Shown here: positions 45,524 through 59,800 of the stretch, one piece after another | Position numbering within the stretch: position 1 is the stretch's first letter | Layout: every line of letters begins with the position of its first letter | Assembly (NCBI GenBank): GCA_010094025.1 | Contig: ML991852.1 | Span: forward strand, 1-64,000 | Length of the DNA: 64,000 nt | Direction of reading: 5' to 3' | Origin: Viridothelium virens | Lineage: Eukaryota > Ascomycota > Dothideomycetes > Trypetheliales > Trypetheliaceae | Notes under the pieces: model-generated | Told to the model about the DNA's origin: nothing | The model's input: the letters and a program-made list of their open reading frames with translations, nothing else | The model's database searches: none | Made by a program: the position numbers and the translations under genes

Positions 45524-48486
45524 ATGGATGGTATTAGTGCCGGTGCCAGCGCACTTACTTTTCTCGCCTTCGCTCTGCAGAGCGTACAATCGCTCTACCA
45601 GACTCTATCAAGCTACCGGGACGGCCCACAGCAACTCCGTTCCCTCAATTCTGCTATCGAGGCTTTGAACACAGTATTGAGGCAACTGCAGGGCTGTGAG
45701 GTATTGGCCAATCCAGAGGCTGACCACCAAAACGTCAGAAATCTCATAGAAGCTTGCAATAACGATCTACTTCGGTACCAAAAGTACCTGCAGAAAGTAC
45801 TGCCCAATCCAGAGGCCTCGAAAGTGAAACAAGCTTTTAAGAGATTTGTACCTGTCCTAGAAGAAAAGACTCTCACTAAGATCCGCACTGAAATAATTTA
45901 TCATTGTACAGTACTCGATACCCAACTATCGAACCTCCAATTGTATGCTTGCCCTTTCCAATTGCATCAAGCTCGTGATTCCTTACCTCACTAGCCGAAA
46001 TGACTTACTTTTCCTAATTGGTTGAGCCGAAAAGCCAGCTTTCGTACTCGAAACTGTTGTCAATTGCTTATTGTATCCTAGAAATAAAACCATCGCTTGC
46101 GAAAGGAACACTATCGAACTGAAGAATGCCTCCACGGAACGCAAGGCTCATGACACCAGACAATCGGCATTACTTCAGCAAACATTTACTGGGGTATCAA
46201 CGATGAGCAACAATCTGGATGGTCTTGGTAACTCGATCACCGGTCAAATTCGCGACGCCGCTGAGTCGCTCATGACAAGGCTGGAAGGAATCCCTGACAT
46301 GTCACGACAGCAGAACGAGAATATCTGCACACTCCTCAATGCTATCCAAGCACAAATTTCCACACAACCAACTCAGATTGCACTTCAGAAAAGCCTACCT
46401 CGGTCAACAGGCTACGATTCAGCACAAAGCATGGAAGTTCCGCCAGAAGAAGAAAGCTCAACTTTGGCTACGGTCATCCAAAGACTCTCGACGCTCGCTT
46501 CAGAAAAGGAGGGCACAATCCACAATGAAGAGGCCGACGCCATCATAGATGACCTCACAGCACTAATTCCAGATGCTTTCAAAGAGCATGATTCGCACCG
46601 CGATTCTAAAGGGAAGAAACGAAAATCAGCGCATGATTCTGATGCGGAAAGTATTAGCTATCGGGACTTGAAGCGATTGCGCGGCCTTATCACAGCATCC
46701 GGAAGCTTAGATGTCAACACGAGGCGTGAGTCAGCATCATTTCCAATCTCATTCCTAGAAATGCTGTCTAAAATCGCCTAAATAGAGCCTCGATCATCGG
46801 TTATCGGCAAGGGCAACATTATTCAACAATATAACAGTGAGAAGATAATAATGGGAAATTGCACAAGTACGATCACTCTTCGAAAGAGAAGACTGAAAGA
46901 TCCCACTGGAGAAGAGAACTTCATGGGTAAAGGAGAACGATGGATAGAATACGCCATGAAGATCAAGGCTTTCCTCAACGATCCTCAGGGTTCAACCGTG
47001 GTCACCGTCCAGCTTCTCCAAACATGTTTCCACTCGGCAATGCTTTCCTCAAATCCTTTCGTTGCCGTCGGTAAAACTCTCCCAATGGATTCTCCTCTAT
47101 TCTCGTTGGTTTGGGAAGGCAACGTTGAAGGACTTCAGGCCTTCATTGCGGATGGCCAGGCCACTCTAAGAGACAGGAATGTCCACGGCGCGCCGTTACT
47201 GCACGTACGTAACTCGTTCACACGATCATGCCTTCTTGGTAACCTGTCATAGTATGCCACGAGACAGCCAAAAATGTGCAAGTTTCTTCTAGAACACGGC
47301 GCCGACGTTGATGATTCTGCACAATTTGGAGATTATTACTTGTATGTCTGTTGTCACCCCGCTCGCCGTTCCTACAGCCGCTCTCACCTGGATTCTAAGA
47401 TACTGACTGTCACGCCCAGTGGCGTTGCCGTGAGTATGGAAACGGACGGCATCATAGAAGACGATGAACTTAGGGGTAGAATCATAGAGTGTCGGCGTCT
47501 ATTACTGTTGGCTGGTGCTGATCCAACAATCGCCAGTGAGAAAAATGAAAACGCCCTTGAGTCAGCGTTATATTTAGGAAGCAGCGTCAGTGCCATCGTC
47601 GTGCGCTTCAGTCAATTCCTGCTGATAATACAAGGAATTCTTACGCCTCGTATTGGATCTTGGAGGCGCGTTCGTTGATTTGGCGTGCTGCAACCCTGAA
47701 AATGATCCTGCACTCTTAATTCTAGCAGAAAGCTGGGGTGTGGGATTCGACCTGGACAGCTTTGCTATGCTGCTTGATCGAGGAGCTCCAATAGATGGGA
47801 GAAATGGAAAGGGTGAGACATGTCTCCATCTCGGCATCTTGAACGCGATATGCCCCCCTGAAGTCTCGCGAAGTGTGCAAGAACTTGACTCCCTGGTGCT
47901 CTTGATCCAAAAGGGAGCGGATGTCTTGGCAACTGACAATCGCGGTCAGCCAGCCTCGCTTTTTGCCTACTGCCCGAATCTTTCGCACGGCTTCAGTGAC
48001 AATTTTGGTGGATACCGTGGAGATCTCTGGGATGCGGTTCTAGCCCGGTCTGGATATGACATAAGCAAGTTTCGAGAAGAAGCTGTTCACCCTCGCAGGC
48101 CTAGGTACACCAAACATTATACGAGAATGGATTTTAAGCAACTCTGGGAAGGGTTCGAGTTGCTCTGTCCGTATTATCATGATCCCCTAGTCTGGCCCCC
48201 TGCCACTCAATCTTCTCAAATATTTAAGGCACGTGGTGGGCATTGCAGCTATCAAGGCGATGGCGGGGTGGATGTGTTGGACTTTGACGAGGGGAAATTT
48301 GTATCTGACCACGATCGTACGGCGAACGTAACTCACCATGATGCTGAAGTGGATAGGTCGAAGTACGCTGTAGAAGAAAGCGAATCTCATGAGGACCTGG
48401 GCAAATGGAAAGACAAGTGTGAAGTCTGTGGGCTTTGTCCATCAGTATATAGCTGGTGCGAAGTTCGGTCGCCGTGTGTTGTGTAA
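45524..48486 (+). CDS. HeLo-like N-terminal domain/ankyrin-repeat protein
   Basis: Fungal protein combining a signalling-type N-terminus with ankyrin repeats. The model has six exons (45524-45942, 46082-46725, 46786-47204, 47253-47341, 47420-47585, 47635-48486) and encodes 862 residues in frame. Residues about 1-130 (GISAGASALTFLAFALQSVQ, then a helical bundle) match the fungal STAND N-terminal/HeLo-like type. A helical, Ser/Thr-rich linker with KGKKRKSAHD follows. Ankyrin-like repeats then run to about residue 740 (PLFSLVWEGNVEGLQAFI, FLLEHGADVDD, RRLLLLAGADPT, LLDRGAPIDGRNGKGETCLH, LIQKGADVLATDNRGQ). There is no NB-ARC or NACHT domain. The first intron (139 nt) and the fifth (49 nt) are the least certain. 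Such proteins are suspected in self/non-self recognition or stress signalling; the role here is unknown. Confidence 0.75.
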
Positions 48487-51284
48487 TTTGTCCTGGCCGC
48501 AAGGACAGGAGTCAGTTTCAAGCGTAGAACGATAATTTTCTAAGATTATCCTTGGACATCTTGTATTGAGTTCTTCATGATCACCCTATAATGTGAAAGA
48601 GCGCGTTAAGGACTCTAGGAGCACCGTCCTAGGAACGTCTCACGGCAGGTCTGTTATCCGATAGAGCCTGAAAACAGGCGAAAGTCTCAATCGTCGAGTT
48701 ATCCACAAAACCCGCACCCATTTGGCCGCACTCTCGTGGACTGTTGGCAGTGCACGTATTTCGGAGAGCGAGTTGCCCTCAGTAGCTTCTGGGGCGTGAG
48801 GGTAGTGACTTAGTGCTGAAAAAGAAAGAATATCTAGTGCTGAGTAGGAATAGGGACAAAGAAACTATATTCCTAACTTAGGTTCAGATACGAAGCAAAC
48901 TTTCTGCACCTTACTGTCCCTAATCAAGTAAGTTGAAAATCCCCACAATAACTTGATTCAGGAGGAGTACGGGGAGAAAGAAAGATACGTGGAATAATCC
49001 CTGGTTGGAAGCGCTCGATCTGCCATGTAAAAGCCATTCATTTCAAATGGTTTTGTAAGTCTATGCACACATTAGCAAAATTGACGAAAAGGGAACATCA
49101 TTCGGAGTTTCTCACGATACTAAAGACTTTAGAACGTTATTAATTACGCTGGGGAATCCCACATTCTTAATTCTATATCCTTTTCCTTAGAATCGATATG
49201 ATCTATGTTAAAGAACAGCCGATTCCCTGAGGTCATTCCTATTAACGACCAGATAGTTTGGAGAAATATACTGTTATTAGCATGTTGTGAGAGTGCGAAA
49301 TCACGGAGGAGTCTCTACGATCTGCTTTTTCTTGTCCTTGAACCCGGTCCTTTTCAGACCATCCTCTCGATCTCCTTTCGTGAACTCGGCGGAAACGGCG
49401 AGGTTGTCGAACTTTCGGGCAATTCCATACACTTGAGCATCGGTGATTGCGGCTAAGTTTCAATCAATGGTGGTCACTGTCATGGCTTCCTCAGCCGTGA
49501 CAAGATGCTTGCCATCCTGACCGAGGTCCTCAATGAGTTCACAAGATTCCATGAGGGTGATAACAGCGCTGCACAAAACCGTGGCCAAACATGCCCGGCG
49601 CAGTGTCTACATATATCATGTACCAAATAGGAATATCTCTGCAAATACTCATACAGAGCAAGAGCAAGAGTTAGACAGCCATTCAAGATAGCCGGTTGAT
49701 CTAAGTGAAACGCCATTGAACTCCAGAGCGGCGCAGTCGAGGAATGAACTGTAAGGAATGGGGTGTAGCTATAACAGATATGGAAGACAAGACGCTTCGA
49801 TAGAGTCACACGGATTTTAAATTTTATCTGAAGACCTATCCAGTGACGAGGATCTTCGTAGTGGCTACTTTGGACCGCGGATTGAAGGGCTGGAAGGTAT
49901 CAAGTACCACGTTGTGAAGCAAGCCACTGACATGCCGTAAGTCTTCTGAGGTTGCCGAGATGCTGCTTGACGAGTCGTTCGGGGCGTCGAAGCCATCGAT
50001 GAGGAAGTAGGATAGTAATGCGGACCGGCTCCACTACCAGAACCCCGTATTATACGAGCATGAGGGCAACAGCGAGCTGGCGTGAAGGGCGCTACCGGAG
50101 ACGCTGAACGTGTCGTGATGGATCCAAATAGAGATGCGTCGAGATATGGCACTGACGCAAAGTTTACACACTTGCTTTTAGGGTGTGGCGATACAGTTTG
50201 AATAGATTGCGGCGATATTGGATATTAGGAAAGCGTTGTTTAGATACTCTCGTATGGAAAGTCCCACAGGTTCTGAGCAAACCTACGCCGAACCCTTGGC
50301 TTCCTGGGCTCGGTCTCCTTCAAGTTTCCATTTGTTATCTGATTAGCGATTCTTGAGGTCTTCCACCAACTGAGGAACGTCGACGGTACTGTTCCAAGGG
50401 ATGAGGCCTAAACTAAGCCGGGGATCGCCACCGCCATGGATGGAAATACGGTTTCGAGTCATTATCTGACGCTTGAGGTGTTTAGTCACAGACCAGTATT
50501 TCTGACATGGCTTTTACTGTAAGTTTGAAATCCTCATATGATCACGATCAGGTGGCACGAGGAGGGATTGCTTTGCCGGAACTAGTGAAGGGTGGCTGGT
50601 AATAACTGGCGTCTACCCGAGAATGTAATTAAACGTACTTATAGATGCAAAAGAGGGCTGGGACGAGAAGACTACCATTTGTCTCTAGTATGGTGGAATG
50701 GATATTGGTCTTTTCTCTACTAGAGTGTTAGTCTCAGCATGCATTTTAGTCACAATAGATCTACGTGCAAGCCAGCTCGCTGATCCAGAATTTCGAGAAG
50801 TGTCGTCTTGTATAGAGGTATTCAATCAAGGTGGATGATGCGGCAGTACATGACACTAAGACAGTGAGGAGCTTTTTGGCGGTGCAGGAGGTCAGCCGGC
50901 TGTTCTGTATTTGAACGAGTAAAGCTGAGCAAGGGAATGTGAAGCCTAGAAAGACTGGATGCTCAGCCTAGTAGTACACAAGCTGAACGAGATTGGAAGT
51001 TAACGGAACAGATACACACTAAAGATATGATGGTGCCTTGGATGGAATGTAGAAAAGTTCGTAGGTAACCTACCCTACGGTGCTACCGTGCGTGCGTGCA
51101 TAAAATAGTAGAGTCGCCAATAATTTGACCGCCAGATCCTCGCTTCGCTTGTTCTAGTGCACACCAGCGCACGAGCCATATCACTGAACGAAATCGAAGT
51201 CCAGGTCCCTGATTCAACCACGTCGAACATCTCACCTTGATCCCTCATAATACCCACTTGTCTTAAGCCCATTTCAACGTCGCA
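48487..51284. other. Gene-poor region with decayed frames
   Basis: About 2.8 kb without a convincing gene. Minus-strand frames at 50152-49865, 49809-49480 and 49463-49242 lie in series and one frame reads AAITDAQVYGIARKFDNLAV, suggesting the ruin of a protein gene. Stops interrupt it and I do not recognise the family. Confidence 0.4.
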
Positions 51285-51909
51285 ATGGGTCACTCGGCGG
51301 GTCTCAGAGCGGGCACGCGCTATGCCTATTCTCGTGGCTTCAAGCGAAAAGGTCTTATAAACTTGTCAACATATCTCAGAGCCTACAAGTGCGTGCGAAC
51401 TACAACCGATTCGCAGGGAATTGAAGTGTATCCGCTCGGCGGAGACTAACTTTCTCGCAGAGTTGGCGACATCGTTGACGTTGTTGCAAACGGCGCAGTC
51501 CAAAAAGGGTCAGTCCACTTGAATTAATCAAGCAAGCCCTCGTTCCCACACCAACGGAACTGACCCAACGCCTCCATACAGAATGCCCTACAAAGTCTTT
51601 CACGGAAAGACCGGAATCATCAGGAACGTGACCAAGTCGGCTGTCGGCGTCATCTTGTACAAGCAAGTCCGCAACCGCTACATCGAAAAGCACGTCAACG
51701 TCCGCGTCGAGCACGTCCGCCACTCGCGCTCCCGCGAGGAGTTCCTCACCCGCGTCAAGGAGAACGCGCGGAAGCGACGGGAAGCCAAGGCGAAGGGGGA
51801 GACGGTGTTTTTGAAGAGGCAGCCGGCGAAGCCGCGGGAGGCGCACACGGTGTCGGGAGAGCAGAAGCCGGAGAGCATTGCGCCGATCGCGTATGAGACG
51901 ACGATTTGA
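51285..51909 (+). CDS. RPL21: 60S ribosomal protein L21 (eL21)
   Basis: Large-subunit ribosomal protein. The model has three exons (51285-51388, 51461-51508, 51582-51909) and encodes 159 residues, as expected. It reads MGHSAGLRAGTRYAYSRGFK, then LINLSTYLRAYKVGDIVDVV, then the SH3-like core MPYKVFHGKTGIIRNVTKSA and KQVRNRYIEKHVNVRVEHVR, then the basic EFLTRVKENARKRREAKAKG tail. The third exon is markedly GC-rich at third positions, as expected for a highly expressed gene. It stands alone in a gene-poor stretch. Confidence 0.96.
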
Positions 51910-53816
51910 GCGGGCAATGCGATGGGGATTGGGGCTGGGGAGATGTTGCTGGGCATGGGTCATGGCGCAATATTGATGTCTTTGCTACGGACGAAGCTTC
52001 GTGTCGATAACAGACAAATGCAGATTTTTCTTCTTGTCTGACTCTCCCTACTTGCTGCTTCTCAATTCCGTATTCTGGATACTCGTGATTTGTGCATTCA
52101 GATCCTTCCCGCATATGTTTGGTCTCGAGGTTTCTGTGACTCTGCTGACGAATATCGCAGGGCAGTCTGCCATCGGCTGGGACTGCTGCCAATTTTGAGA
52201 TGACTTCGACCCTGACTTACATCATACAGAGTCTTCCACGCGCATACACTACAAAATTAGGCCTGTCACTTGTGGCTGACTTCCGGGCAGCTTCTTCACT
52301 AAGCGTGGCACACTTTCGGAAGCGCAAGTGATCGACGTCAACGTATTTTTCCTCCGGAATTTCTCGCAGTGCAAATTTGGACTGATATCAGTCTCTTCAT
52401 GCCGTCTCCATTCTACGTTTTATCTAATCCTGGGGCAGTCGTGAAAGAAAGTAGTCATACCTCTCCTGTAACCGTTCCCACGACCCACTTCCTATATAGT
52501 CCTTGGGCGCGCAGTTAGAAGTCTAAGAGAAAGCCACAAGTCAACTTCGTTCGCGAGGTGAAGGACGCAGAAATGGCTCTTGCAGATTCCTGTTGCTGCG
52601 TCTAAGGCCCACATCCCTGAGTCAAAGTCTAGGCGCAAGCCTTCATGCCCAAACTCGTCGAATATCCATCCTCCGAAATCGATGATGAAACAGGCAAATC
52701 TATCTTGACCAAAGGAACGGCCGTCGAGTAGACCATCACCATGAACTCCTAAGCTCTGAGGTCAGCCTGGCTAGTCCTTTGGCAAGCCGCGTCGACATTC
52801 CTAGACAATGCCGAACTAGACCTGTTCTTATATGCCACTGAAGAGACCAAAACTGCTCAACACTGGGCTCTTTGCCTTATCATTACGAGAAGATCACTTG
52901 CCTCACCATGCTCTTGGATCAGGAGGCCGTGGAACGTATGGCTAACAGCGATTCCGGCCACCCATTCTGCGGTCTTTTGGTGTCTCGGAGGAAGGCTGCA
53001 TTGAGGACTGCTTACCACTGAGTGCTGAGCAATATCAAACGCCCATTCGAAAGAAAATGGGGACAATGAGGGTTGAAAAGGAAGATTCGATATGCACATC
53101 GTAAGAGAATTGTTTGTCCGAATCCTGCTCCTTGTTGCCATAGTGTCTTATGGATTCTGACATCTATCGCATTCACTAGCTCTTCCGTCGTTGGCTGCTG
53201 CTGTACCTGCCCGTGGCTAGCTGCCGTCCCTTTGGCAGAAGTGCTCTCCAGATTTTTGAAGCATTTTCGCCTCAATTACAATGCTCATGTTACAACTGGT
53301 AAGAATGGTTTTGGAACTCCGGCTTTTTCTCCAGCGGCGACAAAGTTTAATTGAACGGAAGCACCCATTTCAAATTACCAAGTGACCTATTCCGGATTTG
53401 CGGCGATTCTTTTGAGGTAGGTCATCATCTGCATCTCGTTCTCATATTCTCAGCTCCTGGGCCTACTCCCTCACAGCGAGCAATTCGCCACATTTGCTCT
53501 GTAGTGGTTGCGAAGCGCACACATGATATCCTTGATGACGAACAAGGCATCATACCTCTTGCAAGCAGCATGGTATGAGAAACCACCGAGAGGGGTGGCT
53601 CCGGTAGAGGAAAGGGAGGAAGCTCGCAGAAAAATAGTTCGGAATCAATTCATTAACCTTTGGACTGGTTTTTGTTTCGAGCTACCCCCCGGTATCATCC
53701 TCCCTGTCCGTTACAAACGTCGCAGAGGGTACTCAGGCGACATAGACAAGACAAGCATCTACACGCTATAACAATCTGTCAAAGGCATATCATTGAAGCA
53801 AGCTAACAGTATCAAG
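51910..53816. other. Gene-poor region, nothing supported
   Basis: About 1.9 kb with short frames only (for example 53275-53012 and 53141-52857 on the minus strand, 53508-53771 on the plus strand). No domain signature is seen; some could be remnants of a lost gene. Confidence 0.4.
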
Positions 53817-56800
53817 TTACTGGTCTTCGACATCGTAGTCTCCACCATGTGACTCATTCTGATCCTCCAAAGCCTCATAAAACTCGTCATCACCGTCATC
53901 CTTGATATCTCCAATCTCGTTCTCATCAAAGTCCTCATCGTAATCATCGTCATCTCCAGCATCCTCCAATTCCTTACCCTGGTACCGTTCAGATTGGTGG
54001 ACAGCGCCCGCCTGAGTCGATGACTCGCTTGAGTCAGGTCGCTCGCGAGCACGTTCGAAGAATGGATGGTCCTTGGTCAGTCGCTTACCGTGGCAGACGT
54101 ACCCCATTGGCGTATTCGCGAATTCTTGTCCTTTGCGTCTGACTGCAAGCCACTGTTTCAAGAATGCCAAAGGTTTCGCTGTGAATGAGGACGTCTCTCG
54201 CTGAGTGGTTGACAGATGCTGCTCTCCTACAGCAAAAATGTCACCTTTGTCTTCAGAAGCTATGTTGCTCGAAGCTCCGTTACCAGTTTCGCGACGCTGT
54301 ATCCCTAGATAGCGGCAGAGTCCATCGTACTCTGATTCCTCAAAGTAGAGTCGTCCGGCGAAGATACCAAGCTCGATGAGGAGCCATTCAGGAGCGGTCC
54401 AGTCGCTTGGAAGATCAGGAATCGCAAAGAATTGTAGACGATTGAAGTGTAGCATCTTCCGAGTGACGGGGGTAGCGTACGTGAGTAGATGCGTCTTCGG
54501 TGACTCTGCATTACGAACAATAGGAATGAGAAGCTTTGCTTCTTCAGGGTTCACGATTAGTGCGGCCTCTGTCGTTGTATTCAATAGTATCCAGTTCACC
54601 TGTCGCTGCTCATAGAATCAGTATCCACCGTATGAATCTGCAGTCGGGGCCTTGCTTACCAGGAAATTGTCATTACGTCGTCCATATCCCAAATTGACAG
54701 TTTTCAGGAATTCCTTTGACACGTAAAATCTGGAGTTCACGGCCTTGGCATTGATTTCGTGCTTCAACCCAACGCCGGTCTTTTGCAGAGCTTGAAACAC
54801 TTGTTCATAGGCTTGTGAGCCAGCAGGGAAGCTGCCATTCTTGACAAAGCTGAGAATGTCCCTATGCAGACCAGCAAACTTCAACGGTGTATAATGCACG
54901 GGCTTTTGCACTTCCCGTATGCTCTCCTGTTGGACGGCCACTTCTCGCTCTTGTTCCACTTCCTGCAATGCAGAGCTATGAACAGCATTGCCAGTGTCCT
55001 GAAAGCCTTTACGTCGAGACTTTAGCTCCTTAATAATTGTGGAAATCCTCGGCGATGGATTTTCCGGAAATGCACTAGTGCTGCTTGATTGTTTTGGCTC
55101 GTATAGCTGTACCAAACTTTGTTGTTCTGCCTGCTGTATGACGTTCAAGTACTCCTGGCGGTCGATGATATTTGTCAGGAATTCGGGATTATCTAGCTCG
55201 GCCTGCGTACGACGACAGTAGTCAGCTCCTTGAGAGTAGAACAAAGGCTGGAGCTGCTCTATGGTATCGCACGTTTGCGCTAGCAGCCAATAGATGACAT
55301 CGCTGGAGTCCACATGCGCTCCATAAGGCTTCGGACGGTGATCCTTAATACTCTGTTGGACCTCACGAGATGCGAAAAAGACCACAGATTGAGATGTGCC
55401 CAATTGCCGTAACCGCATTGCAGCTTGCACAAGAGAGTCTTTGGTAATGCCCAGACCAAGAGTCAACGCTCCCTTTGCAAACTTGGGGAACTTCAAGTCT
55501 GTGCCTCTTGTATGCGCCTCGTCTAGGTAGACTAAAACTTCGTCCAGGTTGTCGACAAAAGGTGAGGCAAGGAACGGAACTTCACGGCCATTCCTATACA
55601 GAATGATAGCCTTGTTGTCAGTATTGAAGTATAGTGCTGCGGGTGCTTCGATGGAAGTAGAAAGCCACCGTTTTGAGAGACTCTTGTTGTCCATTTCCAA
55701 GATCTGAGCACCAGCGTCGATTAGGATGCGGATATCCATCCTGGAAATCTTCTGTAACAGGCGAAATTCGGAAAAGCGGCCGTATTCATCCTGAGCCACT
55801 TGATAAGACTGGCTTCTTGGCTGTAGCAAGTATGTGAGCACTTCAGCATTGGTATGAGATAGACGAGGCAGGTCATTTTGCTTTATGGTCAGCGGCAGCA
55901 TAGACCTATTGTCATTCGTCCCACTAAAGCCCGTCGTTCGGCTAGCTGGTCCTGTTAATTTGCCGGGAGGGATGATTGGGATGTCCCAGCCCGAGGCTTG
56001 TATTTTCAACGCAAACTGCTTGGCATGCTCAGGGAAAACGAAGTTGTTAAGAAAGTAATCGATGAGAGTCATGTTGCTGCGCATATGATGCCAGACCTCT
56101 AAAAATTGAGCTTCGTCATCGACATTTATCGCGTTCCACTCCTTCAAGGAATCGGGTAGGCTGCTGGAATCAATTGTTAATCGATCGTATTGGCTTGCTG
56201 GGTCGTCAGATTTGGTGATTGTCTCGAGGCACTGCCTCAGTTGGTTACTATTGAGTCCGCCATAGTAGAATGATAAGCACGTAAAAAGGATAGCGACATC
56301 TGGATGGCCCCATTCAGCCTGATCAGAGGGCATCCCCTTAGCGTGGAAGGGCACAGCTACAGGGTCACGATTAGGATGAAGGCCATACTGCACATTCCAA
56401 CGCTTTTTCAACGTCAAAAGGAGAATGCGGTGCACAAGAAGACCGCGAAGTAGGTACATGACCTTCTTCGCAGCCGGTTGGCCTTGCCAAAAGCTTCCAA
56501 CTTGATCCAAGAGGTCGGGAGGTACTCGAGCAGAACTGATGAATGTCTTTACCGCAGACTTATGCGTTTCACTCCACTCTGCGATTGGCAGGGTCGCCAT
56601 CTGACCGCTACAGATGTCTTCCACGAGTCGGGTCAACAATGCCTCCTCTACATCTCTCCGAAGGATGTAGATGAACGGGAATCCGCTGGATTCCTTTTCT
56701 ACGACTTCGATACTATACGGGAACTCATTGCGGAGATTCCAGAGGTGGTCTTTGACCAATCTTAAAAGAGCCTGAGCTGTCTCCCATCTGTGGGGGGATC

Positions 56801-59800
56801 CGTCCACGGTCCGCTGAGATCCGCTGGGGTATATGAGTTGGGTTCTGGCGGATAAGGTAAAGTCACACTCATCCAGAATATCCCTACAATGCTTCTGCAG
56901 CCACTCTTGCACGTTGATCATCGTTGTTGCCTCTGGTATAAGAGAATCAGATAGACGTTGCCGCCCGCTTAACATGAACGACATAATGTGTTCTGGCAGG
57001 GCGATCATGATACCGGCAGATCTCAGAAGCTCTTTATGGAGATCGGCGTACATTATGATGTTTGCCTGGGTTGTTGGTGTCTTGCGGGAAAAGGGAATAT
57101 GCCCAGTCGGACGACCAATCAGGCCACCAAGCCGACTTTGTAACAGCTGGGCAGTCTGTAACAGCAGTGCTCTCGGAACACATACTCGAACGAGTTTTTT
57201 TGTGTCTGCTAATAACGTGGCAACCATTGGCATGATGACGGAAGTCTTCCCTAATAAGCAGCAAGTACCGTTAGCTGTGCTTTAGACGCCTCGAAGTGAC
57301 GCGTATTTCTTGGGTAAAAGGATAGGGACCGGATTCCGCAGTGATGTTTAGTCTCCATTTGCTTGCATTTGCAGCCACGTCGAAGTCTGGAAGGCATGTT
57401 GAGGGAAGACGATGTGGGAAGCAGAGCGTGCGGAAGGGGAATGACCATCAACTTGACTATGCAACTGACTCGAAGGAAATTCACTTACCTTGGCCCATGT
57501 TCATTTGGAGAACAGAATTCTGCCCAGAAACGGGAGACACAGTTGCAAGCGCAACATCTACTTGATCGGGTCGGATCAAAATGTCTGCTTCAATCTCTAG
57601 AAGAAGCCAATCAGGATAATTATCAGGTCTCCAATTACTATGTCCAGTGTTTAGAAGTTCCTCGCTGACTTTGTCTGGTCTGTTCCTTGAGCTTGCGTCA
57701 TGCATCCGTAGACTTTGTTGCAAAGCAGTAATTGCTAAGGCGTAGTCGACGAGGCATTCTTTGACACCCTCTCCAAGGGCAGAACCTCGTATGGATCTCA
57801 AATTCTCGAGGATTGCAGATACGCTTGTACAAGGCCAAAGACCACCAGCTTTCAACCACATTGCTGGGTGCTCAGAGGCTTCGACTGCCTGACATATCCG
57901 CGAATGACATTTTCTGACATTTGAGTCTGCTTGAGCAACCTGGGATACAAGACGGTGTGCTTCAACTAATGGAAAATTAGGTTTCTTGGTTCTTTCGACT
58001 TTTTCAAGCGCCTGAATACTCTGAAGCAAGTCTTGGCTGTAGCTTTGCCGCACTAGTGATGTAGATTTGGAGAAGTGCCGGATTATGTCCTCCAGTTTTT
58101 GAATCTCAGGAGACACTGGAGAAGTACCTGCTTTGGTCCTCGCCAAGGGTACCCTCGTAGCAGAGAGCGGCTTGTTCTCTTTCAGCTTATCTTGCGAATG
58201 AGAACTCGTAGGCTGCAGAAGAGCTTGATTCGGTGGTGAACTTGTCGTCATATGAGATGTCAGAAGCTGTGCAAGTGTAGGTACATTAAACTTTGGAGCC
58301 TGCCCTTTGAGGATATGATTTTCTCTAATTTCGAACGAGACTGAGAGTGAGGGAGGGTCGCCTCGATGTCGATCGAGCGCATCTTGAACCTGATCAATCC
58401 AATTCGAGAACTCCAAGTTATGGAACATTCGGAACCACTGGGGCTTGAGGTTATCCAAAGCTCTCTCAATATCGATCTTCACGTTGCGATCAAATTCACC
58501 AATCGAGGGTTCTTCGCATGGCCACTGACTCAGAAGAAATTGTGCAAAAGTCTTGCAGTCATCTTCTGCTGATTGATTCCAGTGATTCTCCCTTATTCTT
58601 AGCCTTTTCTGTTGCTTTGCGTTTAAGTAGGGTACCTCTTGTAGCTCATCACCACAATATGGAAGGTTGTATGGCTCAATCAGTTGCATAATATCATTGA
58701 CACGAGGGATTTGATTGTGCCTGAACTCAACAAATGCGTCCCCTGGCAGTAGTGGTATGCTCTTCAAGTCTTCCAATAAGGCAAATGCGACAAGCGTACG
58801 CAAGACATCTATATTGACATCGTCGCAGAATGCTAGCGTGGACGTGAGGAACATTAGCGGATGGATGTCTTGGATACCGGAATCGCGAAAACGTCGAACC
58901 AGTCCTCCCCATTTGAGGGCGACATCGGCTGCAAGCTGATCGCTTAGTAGCACTGCATTGAAGGTCTGATCGAAGCCACCAATTTTCGACCAGTTCTGGA
59001 GAATGCCTGCTAAGTCGATGGCTGATGCTAGTCGTGACGGTCTCTGACGCAGGGTTTCCACAACACTCTTCAATCTAGCGATCTTTTGGCGATATTCCTC
59101 GCGATTACGGTGGTCACGAGGAGTGTAAATTTGGTCACGAGCATTCTCGTATGAACGCTTGGGAGACGGCCTCTCAAAAACCGAGCGACGTGCAAGACCT
59201 CGATTGAGTAGATGCGCTTCAGGAGGCCTACTGATCAGAGGTGGTAGTACTATGTTGGTCAAAGCGAATGAGGCAAGCTGCGCCGACTTTGTGGTGATGG
59301 CTTGGACGACTGGCCAGAATGCATCATGTTGCACCGTTATGGTCATACTCGGATCCCAGTGGGTTTTTTGCATGTTCTTGAGACCTTGAGGGTAATACTC
59401 TCTGCGAGGAGAGAGCTGCGCAATTTGAGTAAGGACTTCGTAGCCTGCCTGCGAGATCGGGGTCCAAGGCAGGCAAACCTCAGACCGTAGAAACTGAAGA
59501 GCTTCTTCGGTGCCTGTCCTCGCAGTCAAGGGATCTGGCACTGGGAAGGAGGTATACGCGTGTAGAAGAACTTTGAGATACAGGAGTTTGGGCTCCGCAA
59601 CACAATCCAAGCGTCCGAGGATGTCATTAATCGCATATCGACCATAGGCCCCATTTCCTTGCATCTCGACAGGCATTTTTATAGCCATGTGGATCCTGGA
59701 GCGTTCTTTCATTACACTCCCGGATCCAAAGGGGACCAATATGCTTCGCTTCCGCGTGTTCCTGGGATCACGTAAAATTAACTTGCTATACAGCCCATAC

